Shown here: piece by piece, positions 9,346-20,305 of the stretch
Layout of the letters: each line of letters starts with the position of its first letter
Position numbering within the stretch: the first letter of the stretch is position 1
From: Isoetes taiwanensis
Lineage: Eukaryota > Streptophyta > Lycopodiopsida > Isoetales > Isoetaceae
Reading direction: 5' to 3'
NCBI GenBank assembly: GCA_021234155.1
Contig: JAJEKV010000042.1
Location: 2,601,257-2,665,256 of the forward strand
DNA length: 64,000 bases
Translations under genes and position numbers: made by a program
Notes under the pieces: generated by a model
What the model saw: only the letters and a program-made list of their open reading frames with translations
Told to the model about the DNA's origin: nothing
Databases searched by the model: none

Positions 9346-11928
9346 TCAAGAGTTCTCATCCTCGTCGTTAGCTTCTTTAGCCACTAATTCTTGCAACTTA
9401 GCCCCCACACTACGGGGGATCACCGCTGACAACGGCCTGGTCCCTACGGCCCAACCATAGTCTATCGTTTTCAAATGTTGGTAGCGTGGCGGGTCATTAG
9501 GATTCGGTCTCCAATTCTTGCTCCGGCAATCCCTATCTTGCATTGCATATGAGGTACCCTTTACGGCATGAGGCTCAAACCAAGAAACAAACACCTCTTC
9601 ATAGTGAGGGAGATTAGGGTCCTCTCTTTGGGTCCTCTTCCGCAAAGGCCATCCCGTCGAGGCGGTTATCATGTGGCGATCGGCAAGAGCATTCCTTTCT
9701 TCACATCTTGGTAGGGGGTCGAATATTTCAACGAGGGTTCTTGGGTCTACGAGAGAAAGGCCCGACATAATGAGATGCACCAATGTGTTCATCTACCAAT
9801 AAGTTGTCGGTTCTTCTAATGCGGTTTGTCTCGTCTTTGGGCGAAATCACGAATGGCAGTTCTCGGGCTGAGCGTCCCCAAGCACTTTCGCAACAAAGGT
9901 GGACCAGTAGTCAATAACTTCATTCATATATGTGTGAGACCATGAGTTATCGCCCGGCTCTAGAAATAGCTGCCCGGTGCATCATGTACTTGGCAATTGA
10001 AGCTCTCAAGGCACCTATATACGTCAAGCTCGATATGGGCCGCGACCTTAGGTGACCCTCTAGGAATCATAGGTAAGCCTTGGGCATCCTCCTTCCACAT
10101 TTTAATTCCCTTTTCAGGTAGCCACTCCCTATGCCCTGGCCTCATCTTGTAGAACATTAGTGGCCATCCATCATTCATGCGAGAACTTGAAGAGTAGAGG
10201 TTCCAAATGACCACATAAAGCGGTCCTTCTTATCGGGGATAAAACCTTTCACGAATTCTTTCCAGTTGGGAACCTCAGACACAAGGTAGGGCATAGGAGA
10301 CTTTGAACTACACTGCCTGAAGAGTTGCATAAGCTCTGGAATAGTCAATGCATCTGATCTTCTCAATAGAGTAGAGTAATTTCCAAAGAGGGCATCTATG
10401 TCATCGTGGGTGTGTCTAACCATCATGAATCGGTTGCACTTTTTTTGATCGAAGACACCTAACGGACCAAGTATGACAAGTAAGAGAAAAGATACCTGTT
10501 CTTGTTTTGTCCTGAGCAATTGTCTAGCTGCAAGTAAAGCCTCCTAGGCAACTTCTTCGGTATTAGAGGGCCCTTGATAGGAGGCGTAAAATCATTTCTA
10601 GTGCCATTCACCATTTTTGTCCTAAGGGCTTCCGTGTTCAAAATTGCTCCACCCCAGCAGCTTCCTGGATGATCTGTATTTCTCAAATGACCCCAGTTGT
10701 CCTCAGATTGATTCTCTAGTGTTTTCAAGGTATGATTTAAAGATCCCACATGAAAATTCGAATCATCGGGCCGAGGAGGTCCAGAGAAGTGGCCCAAGGC
10801 ACCTACACCATGCCCATGCATGAGAGCACCAGTAAGACTCACCTTCAACCGTTCACCCCTCCATACAGATTTTGCTAGCTTCTCCAGACGAGGAACCATC
10901 GTCTTATTCTGATTCATTTTATCATGTATAATGGTTAAGGCATGTTCGAGGGAGATCGATGAGACAAAGCTCTCCACGACCCGGTAGAGACTCCTGCTTG
11001 AGGAAAGTTGGTCTGTCATGTGAGATTTCCTTTCCACGGCAAGCTCTCTTCTTTCTCTTGGATCTCTAGTCTTGGCAAGCTTCTCCTTTATCACAATACT
11101 GGTATTACACTTAGAAAATGCTATCCTTTTGGCGATTGCTACCTGAGTGGTTCTCCTTCCACGTTGACAAGAATGGCGGACGGAGAAACATGTTTTCTGT
11201 CATCGTGGGCGGTTATATCTACCTCGATGTATGTCCTTTTTAGTCAAGATTGAAGGTAATCTCTTTACATTTTCTCTAGTGCCCCCTTTCGTAACCTTTG
11301 AGCGATGTGGCATAGTTTCAACATTTTCATCTATGTACATCGATAGCCAAAGACTTCCGGCCAGTGTATGAGATCTTGGCTTCATGGAGCCGGAGTTTCC
11401 GTGCTCCGCAATCCTGTGCCCGTTCAAAAAAAGCTTTCTCCATTTGTAAAATGTAGAAACTGGTATACCGTAAGCACTATGCCATGCCTTCACCGGACTT
11501 GCTTGTTGTTCAAAGATTAGCTTTTTCACACTTCCATTCTCACGAACAAAGATCTAGCATGTTGTGCGAAAGTCGTGCGTTCGAGCTTTTCATGTTCGAT
11601 AAAAGGTCCTCATGGCGGATACCTCTTTAACTGTGAAATTAGCACAACATCTCTTCAAGCAGCACATAGAGGACCTGAACTGCAAGATAGCTTCAGGTGT
11701 GGTTTTCCTTTCACCTTTGTTTGGGGTGGAGCGTCCTCTAGCCTTCCTCTTCACCATGTGTGCTTGTTTTTTTTTTGTTACTCCAGCCTCCGCCTGATGG
11801 CATAAGCTTCCTTCTCGACCCTCTGTCTCCTTCACTACCGTAACTAGACTTGAAAGCTGGAATCGTCTCACGAGAACCAATGCTATTGGCCATCTCACCA
11901 AGTCATGCACTGTGGCATTTCTGCACAA
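9346..11928 (-). pseudogene. DUF7869-type transposon protein, frameshifted relic
   Basis: Successive minus-strand frames (11928-11590, 11529-11200, 11094-10459, 10519-10175, 10214-9960, 9792-9346) form one broken protein. Landmarks in order are GIPVSTFYKWRKLF (N-terminal helix-turn-helix-like segment), HGNSGS, a K-C-x2-C-like block KRIAFSKCNT, IKEKLAKTRDPRERREL, LYLQLDNCSGQNKNRY, VFDQKKCNRF, RHTHDDIDALFG and a C-terminal acidic tail. The QLDNCS-x-NKNRY and HTHDDID motifs mark the DUF7869 family, found in large dispersed families in bryophytes, ferns, fungi and animals and suspected to be transposase-like. Frame changes occur near 11.2, 11.1, 10.5, 10.2 and 9.9 kb, so no intact product is possible. 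The extreme N-terminus is uncertain. Confidence 0.7.
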
Positions 11929-12500
11929 GCTTGATGAGCATAGAAATTTTTAGGGCAAGGGCAACAAATTCATAACGAAAACCCCTATCCATTCTTCTCC
12001 CAACTTCATGTCGGACCACGGCATCGTTTGGATCTGCGAGAAGGCGATGACACCTATAGCATAAAGGCGGGTTTGCGGCTTTTCGTGCATTAACTCACAT
12101 GTCTTTTCCACTAGTTTATCCACCGCAAATCCCGCAATTCAAGCTGGGTTTCTTGTTTTACGCACAAGCATTTACTGGGACTTGCCAATTTATCCGTTTG
12201 ATCTGACTAGGTGGTGTGCTAGCATCGGGTCCTGGCGTGATTTCATTCTGAATTTCGCTTTTGGACCAAAGAACGAAGCTACCGATAGCTTCCCTAGCTG
12301 GTTCAATTCGGTTACGAAAAGCGGCGGTGGTATCTGCCCATCAAAGACAACGACAAGCGAAACTACTATCAATTAAATTGCGGCACATGGGCGTTGTGGT
12401 GATTTTGAAGTTATGCACTCTCGCCCTCGGCCACCTTCTTCCCCAACGGTAGAAAGGCGTAATGGTTCCATTCTAAAGAAAGACAACACTGCTCGTCAAC

Positions 12501-12790
12501 ATCGCGATGGCGATCCGCTGGACCACATTACTTGAAAAAATGCAAATTACTCAAGGCCCCAAGGGGCGACATAATACCTAAAGAAGATCGCGAGGGCGAT
12601 CCTCTGGACCACATAGGTATGAATATAACCAGCAGAAGACACAGAGGGGCCAGGGAGATCGCGAGGGCGATCCTTTGGACCTCTCTGGTGGACCTAGAAT
12701 CTGCCTAGAATCTTTGTCTAATCTAACTAACCTTCTTCAGCTCAAACACTTTCGTACTGGACTTACCTCGACAAGATCGCAATCGCGATT
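12501..12790. repeat. Left cluster of GC palindromes
   Basis: Four copies lie at 12501-12514 (atcgcgatggcgat), 12586-12601 and 12657-12672 (both gatcgcgagggcgatc) and 12775-12790 (gatcgcaatcgcgatt). The first three are each followed by a short cc-N4-ggac context. A half-site lies at about 12845. Confidence 0.75.
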
Positions 12791-12799
12791 AATTCGATG

Positions 12800-13630
12800 A
12801 AAGCTTCGCGTCGCCTTACAAGTGAAATGCTTGGGATGAGCATAAACGCGATTCTTTTAGGCGGATGGTCCAAGTGAGCAAGAAATAGATATTTGAGTAA
12901 CTCTCGCAAATTAAATGTTTACGTGAATACTAATTGCAACTGTTATTTCCACAACGATTCTTTGCCTTTCTGTTAATTTGAATGGAGATCTGTCAACCTG
13001 AGAGCAGAACCATTAGCAGTACCATTATGTTAATGTGATATCCCCTCACTATCAATTAGTCCGAGAAATAAACAATTGATTTGGGCCTCGCTTACCAGGT
13101 TATACAGATCCGTGAACAGGATATACCAAGAAAGAGATGGTGCCAATATAGTAAATTACATCATTGTTGGGAAAACATTATTATAACCTATACATAAACA
13201 ACAAATCGAAAATCACTCCTGAATTGGATAATTTCTAGCTGGATAAATAGTAAGGCATTAGGATTTTGTACCCCGGTAGCTTAAGTTAGGCGAGCGCCTT
13301 CAAGATGAGACCTAGAGCCCTGAAGAACAGATCGAGCGCCTCGAGGAACAGAACGAGCACCCAGACGAGAAGAACGAGCGCCTTCCAGAACACCCTGCTC
13401 GATTACAAACTGGAAATCCCGCCTTCAAGATCGAGCGCGAAATTCAGGTTCGAAATTTAAATTCAGTTGTCTTTTTCAGTCCTTTAACCGCGCTCCAGAG
13501 GCGTGTAGTGTGTTGGTACGGGGGGAAGGTTATATCTCTCACTCATCGTACACATTTTGAATTTAGAGGTCCACGTCCAAAAGTACCTTTTGTCCGGAAA
13601 AAGCCACATTTAAAATAAAGTTGTTGGGTC
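12800..13630. other. Non-coding upstream part of the candidate block
   Basis: No open frame with support. Between 13290 and 13450 the word gagcgcc (or close variants) recurs at least five times (gcgagcgccttcaaga, gatcgagcgcctcgagg, gaacgagcgccttcc). The same word returns at 13801-13850 near the putative first exon, suggesting short dispersed repeats or binding sites. Confidence 0.4.
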
Positions 13631-13631
13631 T

Positions 13632-13641
13632 CCATAAATAA
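13632..13641 (+). promoter_or_regulatory. Possible TATA box of the ParB/methylase-like gene
   Basis: The sequence ccataaataagg lies about 265 bp before the putative first ATG at 13902 in an otherwise GC-richer region. Weak single-site evidence. Confidence 0.25.
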
Positions 13642-13901
13642 GGGCGGCTACATTAATGGTGTGTAATTATGAATGCCGGCCGTAATAATGGCAGGCATTT
13701 ATTGCGCGGCATTTATTGCGTGCCGTATTAAATTAACCCGGCTCTGATAGCAGTATTTATTTTCGCGATTCTGAGAATTTCTTTCCGCCTTGCGCCATCG
13801 ACGAGCGCCTTCCGCGTTTCTCGCGCCTTCAGCTCTCCCGAGCGCCTTCCGCCGCAGTCGTACAGAAGCCCTTTTCCGAATCCTTCCGGCGCCCGCGATC
13901 C

Positions 13902-16900
13902 ATGGCACCAAAAGCCCATCTCAGAGAAGGTTAGTTCTGGCACCCTCAGCTCAAGAAGATCGCCAGCGCGATTTCTTACGATAGTGCTGTCAAGGTTGCA
14001 CCAAGAAAGGGAGAGAAGGGGATGCACACCAATATCCGAGAGCGCAAGCTCCCAAAACAAAGGCAAATCAGAATTGTATTCAATGTTGTATATCAATACA
14101 GAAGTACAATGATATAAACAAAACGGTGATACTAAGAATAGTATTAGCCGTTCAACCACCGCCCGCTAATAACAGCCGTTACTTAGTTAGGTCGGTGCTC
14201 AGTGCTGATAAGGTGCTGATTCAGCACATAGTCAGCACCTATATGCTGAGTGCTCAGTGCTGTCAAGCATGTCTAGCAGCAAGATGGTGATCTCGATATC
14301 ATATATCTCGACACTCCTCCTTGATGAGAGATCGCCATCTCCATGCTCAGCCTCCTCCTCCTGGAGATAAGATCTGAATCTTGGTCAAGACTGTCGCTTA
14401 ATCAGGGTCATCTGAAAAGCTCAAAAACCAAGTTTGCATGAAGAGATCAGCTCTATTCTCTCTGATAGGTAAATAGACCTGCTGATCAACCATCAGATCG
14501 AGGAACGATAAATCGATAGAGGTTGTCTTTGATATCCATTGTTTTGCCAAGAGGAACATGAAAACTATTTTCATGCATAGCCTCGATATAGGCAATAGAA
14601 GCATCAGATATGAGTACTTCGTTAAGACTTATGGATTCAACAACCATAAATGCAGCTACTCCAACAATGCTAGGTTGAAATTCTTCATGGAAATCAAACC
14701 TTAATACCTTCGCTTGACCTTGATCAAGTGTTGCTAGAAGTAAAGAGTCAACTGCTCCTCCTTGCTTTGCAATCATGATCATATATAATGCATATTCAAC
14801 TCCTTCACAATCAAATGAATTAAGATCTCCTCCTTGATCTGGAAACAGAAAAGAGTTGAGTGCCATAACAGGTGCTGGAAGTGTTGGAAGTGCTATAAGT
14901 GCTGGAAGTTTCTGTAATCCGAACAGAAAAATCAGTTGATCAGGTGTTAGAACCTGAGTGCCTCCTTGCATAAACGCTGCCAAAGTATCAGAAATGAATG
15001 CCACTTGATGAAGTGTTGCCACATTGCCTGAAAATGGGGAGACGAAGGCCACATCAAGATATCCTAGCTCAATGGCTGAGGTATCTATTAATCCTTGCTT
15101 GGAAGGTGCTGGAATATCAGAAATTGGCATCCATTTATTGGGTGCTACTGCATCATCTGATATCCAGAAAGTAGAAGTGTCTAAATCCACTACTTCATGC
15201 TTACTAGGAAGAGATAATCTGCTGCCAATGTGCTTCTCCTCCTCATCGTGCTCATCCCCATTTAGGGTAGATTGAGTCTTTGAATGCCCTGCTGCAAAGA
15301 GAGTGGCATGATCACCTTTATCTGCATCTTGCCTCATCATGATCTCCTCCTTAATAATAGTGATTGCTTGATGGAAGTCCATTTCTTTGTCTTGCATGAA
15401 GCTGCTGCACAAAGAATGAAATGCATTAGGTAGTGACCTAAGGAAGAAAAATAGTTGCATCGACTGTGAGATCTGATGCTCTTCTCCAAAAGCTTCAATC
15501 TGCTGGAAGGTGTGCTTTATGTGATCCGAGAACTCGTCAAGACTTTCAACAGTCTCGTCCCAGCACATATCCATCACCTCTGCATACAAGTGCCCAATCT
15601 TATGGGTCTTTTGGTCATGCTTCTCAATGAGAGCATGCCACAAATCGTAGCTATTCTCTTGCTGGAACTCATCAAGGATAGAGTCAGCTAAGGAAAGCCC
15701 GATATATGCCGTTGCCTTGTCATCTCGGCGCTGCCAAGTATGCAAATCAGCAATATTCTTGGCATCCGATGCAGGTTCTTGGCCAGTAACAATTCCCCAA
15801 ACTCCTTCATCCTTGAGAATGAAGATCATTCCGCTTTTCCATTGCTGGAAACCTGTGCCATCAAAGATTTGAATCGCATGACCGCCAGGGAAGGTAATCT
15901 GGTTGTAGCTTGCATCCTTCTCCATTGCTGTGTTGATCTTGAATCAATCTCAGCACACCTAGTGCTCTGATACCATGTCAAGGTTGCACCAAGAAAGGGA
16001 GAGAAGGGGATGCACACCAATATCCGATAGCGCAAGCTCCCAAAACAAAGGCAAATCAGAATTGTATTCAATGTTGTATATCAATACAGAAGTACAATGA
16101 TATAAACAAAATGGTGATACTAAGAATAGTATTAGCCGTTCAACCACCGCCCGCTAATAACAGCCGTTACTTAGTTAGTTAGGGTGCTTTCGATCTTGAT
16201 AAGGTCGATTGAAAGACATAGTCGGCACCTATATGCCGAAGTCTTTGTCGGTCTTTGTCAAGCATGTCTAGCAGCAAGATGGTGATCTCGATATCATATA
16301 TCTCGACAAGTGCATGTTTAATTACATTTGTTCAGCACCGTAATGTAGTGATCAACAGTGCGGAACTTCGGCCAGGATCGCGGCGGCGCGATCCGGCTGA
16401 CTCGGACGGATCGCGTCCGCGATCCTATTGAGTGCTCAACAGCATCGCGGTCGCGATCTTCATGAGCTCTCAAGAAGATGGTGTTGACTTTACGGAAGAA
16501 TGTGTGCATTACGGAATACTGATACACCTCTTGCTTGCAGCTCTGGATTTGTTTCGCGGTCCAGACGTTGAGCCTGCTAAGATCATCACACCTTCCAATG
16601 AAAGGAAGTGGTGCGTTGAAATCGCCCAAGCAATTCCCATGCACGAAAAGGTGACCGCCAGTAAAGACCTCGCTTGTTCCTCAACCGGCAAGAAAGCCGA
16701 TGACATACAGCAGATAGGAATTGTAATTGCTATGTGGGAAGGAACAAAAAACAATGTCCAAGACGCTATTATATGCAGCGTGGAGGACACACAAAATTTG
16801 CAGTTCATTGAGTACGTCCTTAAATGGACAAACTATGATCCCTCGCTCATGACAGCTAGCAAATTAAACAAGCCGGCCACTAGAAAGAATGTTCCGACCA

Positions 16901-18969
16901 ATGCGAAAGGATACGGCTGGGAACTGCAGTCCTATGAATCTCTGTCTCTGTCTGGAATAACAGGCAAGAGGGATATATTGTCTGGCTTCTCGACATGCAG
17001 AAAAGGTTTGCAGGCAGATAAGAAACCACCCAGCATTGCATTGAAAGCAAAACGAGATGAGAAGATGCCTTCCGTGATGGACACTAACTGGTTAAGAGCT
17101 CAGGCGAAGAAAAAACATGTGAAACCCGTATCTTTAGCAGAGGAGTCTACCCAGCCCAGAGCCCTGTCTGTGGAGCCTGTTTCCACTGCTCAACCTTCTG
17201 CTGTTATAGATCCTGCTCAGCCTTTGGCTATTTGTGCTGCCCCTATTATGCTGAAAGATACTACTGTCCCAAACAAGATATCGAAGTTCACAATCAACCT
17301 CCGCGAACCGACTGCCGATGGCGGAGAACCTTCTTCTTCCCACACCCCTCCTTCCGTCTCAGGTGTTTCATCGTCCAAGAGCCTAGCATTTCCCCTCGCT
17401 TCTGAACTGCCGACCGAGGTCAAATTCAATCCTGAGGAAGAACGCAAATTGGCAGAACAAACTGCGCAGAAGCTTGAACAATTCAAACGGTTCTATCCGC
17501 TTGGTGTGAACTGGTTTATGAAGGTCTCCATATTTGATTGCGAGCCAGCTCCTGCCAACCTCACGCATCGAATGCGTTCAAACGATCATGTGCAGACTCT
17601 CGTGAAGAGTTTCAAGACGTATCCTACGGAGGTGCTCACACCGGCCGATGTTGTCCCCTTCGACCCCATTACCAGGTGATTGTTATTGTTCATGATTTCT
17701 GGTTTGTGGCTGCCTAACTTACAAGTGCACATTGTTTCAGGAAAAAGATCACATGGAGTACAGAGGCTGACTTGAAGGGCAAGAAATTTTGGATAATATC
17801 TGGTAACCACAGTATATGTGCAGCTCAACTGCTATGCTGTCTTGTTGGAGAACGGGAACAGCAGATGGAGTTTGCTAAAGCCTACGCGAGGAGAAGAACA
17901 AGAGTGCTTAATGGAAACTTGACAGATAGAGAATATATTGAGTTGAGCATTCAGTGCAATGAAGTCATCGCTAACACTGTATATAGAGAGCCATTGTTAG
18001 AGAAGCTTCAACAGCTGCGGCATCAACATAAAGCGTATGGTTGTCCTCCTCAAGGTCCCATTGGTACTGCCACCACCTCAGCATGGAAGGTATTTTTATT
18101 ATCTTAGCTCAAAGACATCGCGGTCGCGATTTCCCTGACCATTTGTTTTGTAGGACTTCCACGAGATAGCTACCACAACGTTGAAGGTGAAGGAGCTAAA
18201 GGACGAGAAGCAATTTATTTTTATGGAGGAGCGGGTGTTCAGAAAGTTAATGGAAGTGGCCAACAGATGGGTCAACAAAAAGATCTGTGACGAGCATGGA
18301 GATTTTCCTGATAAGCCCTCGAAGGACTTCTTCAACAAAACCTGGTTAAGATACCTTCGAGGCATGTCTAATGCAGAGGTTTCTCAGCTTCTCGATGAGA
18401 TTTTGGAAGGAAAGACATACATTAAGGTGCAAAGCGGATATCATGGCAGGTCTAATTGCCAGCAGCGCGCCATTGATATTAGAAGCCTGAGCTTCATGCG
18501 GAAAGAGATTTTGTCACACGCGTCCACGCTGCTTCAGAAGGAATACACTTTTTGGGAAGAGTTGGTTTCTGAATTTCCGGCTTTCACGGAACAACGGATT
18601 CTGGATATATCTGATTCGGATACAGAGTACGTGAAAGCCAATTATAATAAGGAACATGTTGTGGGTAATTTGCCCGTTGCATTTCTAGAACCCATTAGAT
18701 CGATTTTGAAACCTGAAGAGGCTATCAAGATCAAGGAGAAGAAAAATGTTGTACATGCTGTAACAAAGGAAGGGATTCCTACCTCCACTCCAGTATCTGA
18801 GAACGCAACTATGGTGTTCATAGACATTAGAGGATTCTCTGCAATATGGACGTGCAAAAAATACATGGAACCCTTCACACGAATATCCAGCATGACAACT
18901 GCCAACATTTATCACCTTGTGATTCTGATGCGGTCTGTGAACTTGCCAGATTGCTTGTACGACCCGTAA
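13902..18969 (+). CDS. ParB-like protein with methylase-like C-terminus, spliced
   Basis: Proposed exons are 13902-13929 (ccATGG start, MAPKAHLRE, donor gttagt), 16475-17675, 17741-18089 and 18154-18969. The phases agree at every junction, giving about 797 residues to the TGA/TAA at 18969. Residues 1-340 are unrecognised and become serine/proline-rich. Around the exon 2/3 junction the protein reads VQTLVKSFKTYPTEVLTPAD, VVPFDPITR, KKFWIISGNHSICAAQLL; the SGNHS-x3-A pattern and the preceding strand-helix layout resemble the ParB/sulfiredoxin-like nucleotide-binding fold. A long helical part follows, then ENATMVFIDIRGFSA, which may be a degenerate catalytic loop of an amino-methyltransferase. 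Homologous reading continues past 18969 in other frames, so the gene is probably decaying. Intron 1 contains a complete copia element. The protein could also be an unknown plant family. Confidence 0.5.
13958..13973. repeat. GC palindrome in intron 1
   Basis: The copy gatcgccagcgcgatt is preceded by agctcaaga, the same left context (gctcaa) seen at the 16444 and 18117 copies. Confidence 0.65.
13988..14313 (-). repeat. 3' LTR of the gag-only copia element
   Basis: Starts tgtcaaggttgcacc and ends atctcgaca. It matches the other LTR almost base for base except between about 14190 and 14270, where the words cagtgctga/cagcac replace tcgatc/gaaagac. Confidence 0.9.
14314..14322 (-). promoter_or_regulatory. 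Polypurine tract of the copia element
   Basis: On the minus strand aaggaggag directly abuts the 3' LTR, the expected place for plus-strand priming. Confidence 0.65.
14486..15925 (-). CDS. Copia-type Gag polyprotein, 479 residues
   Basis: The frame starts at an ATG 36 bp inside the primer site. Residues 15-55 (FDGTGFQQWKSGM, GVWGIVTGQEP) correspond to the DUF4219 start of copia Gag. Residues 60-210 (RRDDKATAYIGLSLADSIL, SYDLWHALIEKHDQKT, FFLRSLPNAFHSL, IIKEEIMMR) correspond to the UBN2 Gag core that builds the virus-like particle. The CCHC zinc knuckle expected next is absent. Instead TSTFWISDDAV resembles the start of the retroviral-type protease (WILDSGA) with the catalytic motif lost, followed by about 230 residues of unclassified hydrophobic sequence with a PALIALPTLPAP repeat. 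The frame is fully open, so the protein may still be made and mobilised by an autonomous partner. Confidence 0.85.
   Translation of the reverse strand: MEKDASYNQITFPGGHAIQIFDGTGFQQWKSGMIFILKDEGVWGIVTGQEPASDAKNIADLHTWQRRDDKATAYIGLSLADSILDEFQQENSYDLWHALIEKHDQKTHKIGHLYAEVMDMCWDETVESLDEFSDHIKHTFQQIEAFGEEHQISQSMQLFFFLRSLPNAFHSLCSSFMQDKEMDFHQAITIIKEEIMMRQDADKGDHATLFAAGHSKTQSTLNGDEHDEEEKHIGSRLSLPSKHEVVDLDTSTFWISDDAVAPNKWMPISDIPAPSKQGLIDTSAIELGYLDVAFVSPFSGNVATLHQVAFISDTLAAFMQGGTQVLTPDQLIFLFGLQKLPALIALPTLPAPVMALNSFLFPDQGGDLNSFDCEGVEYALYMIMIAKQGGAVDSLLLATLDQGQAKVLRFDFHEEFQPSIVGVAAFMVVESISLNEVLISDASIAYIEAMHENSFHVPLGKTMDIKDNLYRFIVPRSDG
15961..15975 (-). promoter_or_regulatory. Primer binding site (initiator tRNA-Met)
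   Basis: On the minus strand tggtatcagagcact begins immediately after the 5' LTR. This is the classical copia primer site complementary to tRNA-iMet. Confidence 0.9.
15976..16308 (-). repeat. 5' LTR of the gag-only copia element
   Basis: 333 bp, TG...CA, followed by the agtgc target copy. Only two substitutions against the 3' LTR were noticed in the first 190 bp, but about 80 bp (16180-16262) is rewritten. Confidence 0.9.
16375..16457. repeat. Three GC palindromes before exon 2
   Basis: Copies at 16375-16394 (ggatcgcggcggcgcgatcc), 16408-16425 (ggatcgcgtccgcgatcc) and 16444-16457 (atcgcggtcgcgat). The last lies within the symmetrical frame gctca-N6-core-N6-tgagc. Confidence 0.8.
18117..18130. 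repeat. GC palindrome in intron 3
   Basis: The core atcgcggtcgcgat is identical to that at 16444 and has the same left flank (gctcaa) and a right flank ccctgacc. It falls inside the 64-bp intron between exons 3 and 4. Confidence 0.8.
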
Positions 18970-20107
18970 ACGATTCAAAGGCGGGTCCCATATCTCTGAG
19001 GCACATATGACGAGCCAGGATGGGTGAACAAGAAAAGGGTGAAGCAATATCAGTATTACATCACCCATATGTGCATTAACAGAAGCGACTCCAGGGTCAA
19101 CGCGATAATGCCAGAGCTGGAGCTTCGTTTGACACAGGTGAGCACTGCACAAAAGAACATGCCCTTGCCACCAATCTTTGCGGTGGTGGCGAAGATCTTG
19201 ATGAGAAAATGAAGAAAAATGGCGGACTTATTTCACGGGTAAACCCGTGTACAAGTTTTGCCGGGATGGAAGGTGACCACGTCTTTGAAGTGCCGTTGAA
19301 AACATCATATGCTTACTACCTAGTTGACAAGCTTGTGCCCAAGGATGGTTGTGTTCTTGATTTCTTCTCGCCAGTCTTCGCTTCAGGTGTCGCCTTTAAT
19401 GCGGGGAAAGAAAAGTATTGCTTTTGAAAGCCGTGGTAAAGTATGCCGATTTTCGAGGGCTTTCTGGATAAGCTCGAAAAACTTGTGGGGCGAGGCACCT
19501 TTGGGGAGACAGTTGAGCGAGGATAAGGCGAGCTGTGAATGATCCTAACGCGATCAATTTGAACATTACCCAGAGAACAGATATATCTAACATTGATACA
19601 ATCTTGGATCAAATGGATGAGAAAAGCTATGAGGAAAGAATGCAGGAAACGAAAAGACTTCTGGAGGCTACTGAAAAAGGTATTATTGCGCTAGAGCCCG
19701 TGTTTCAAAAATTGGGGGCTTTAAACAAAAAATTTGATGCCTACATGCCTTTCTTGACGTAGGCATGGTCGTGGACCCTGCGGTTCAAGAGGGTGAGCCA
19801 TCAGGTACACAAGAGCATGAGGTTCCACCGACGAAAAAAACCAAACTCTTCCATGCACCGATAATCGCTGCTTATTTGGCGAGTGGCGATATCTGTCGAA
19901 GGGCACGACATCGATACTTGGACTGAAGGACCGGATCCACATGTCCAAGTCCTTGCACAGGCCATGTCTGTAGAAATCCCAGATGTAACAGGCTACACTG
20001 AGATGGACACAGCAGATCTTCTACAAAGGGGCCATGAACATATAGATAGGATAGCTGCTGAGATAGGTGTTGTACCTGAGTCAGTATCGGAAACCCAGAT
20101 GGACTAA
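18970..20107 (+). pseudogene. Decayed methylase-like C-terminal region
   Basis: The coding signal continues in shifted frames. 19028-19145 reads VNKKRVKQYQYYITHMC and VNAIMPELELRL. 19143-19427 carries GEDLDEKMKK, FAGMEGDHVFEVPLKTSYAY, YLVDKLVPKDGCVLDFFS and AFNAGKEKYCFES. The last block has the layout of the SAM-binding motif of N4/N6 DNA amino-methyltransferases (VLDxFxGxG...A...R.Y.G.E), but the glycines are replaced. Frames 19535-19762 (NIDTILDQMDEKSYEERMQE, helical) and 19883-20107 follow. At least three frame changes mean no single product. This is the tail of the gene starting at 13902. Confidence 0.45.
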
Positions 20108-20305
20108 TTTCTGCCCCTATGGCAAAGTAATGTACATTGAAATGTTTGAGGAATATAAATTACAATGCTTTGAAGTCTCCATATCTTTGAGTTTTCTTAC
20201 TACTTAAGTTTTGTTTCTCGTCTAAACTTTCCTTGACACGAAATTTGCTAGCACTTTCTTATAATTATTGGCAGAATGTGGGTACCTTAACAGCTCAAAA
20301 TGTCC

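Larger units (their letters stand above)
13983..16313 (-). mobile_element. Gag-only copia-type LTR retrotransposon (TR-GAG)
   Basis: A complete non-autonomous element. It has LTRs at 13988-14313 and 15976-16308 (both TG...CA), a perfect 5-bp target duplication agtgc at 13983-13987 and 16309-16313, a tRNA-Met primer site at the 5' LTR, a purine tract at the 3' LTR, and one gag-like ORF of 479 codons. There is no room for protease, integrase or RT in the 1.66-kb interior. It lies antisense within the first intron of the ParB/methylase-like gene. The near-identical LTRs indicate recent insertion except for one strongly divergent block. Confidence 0.9.
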
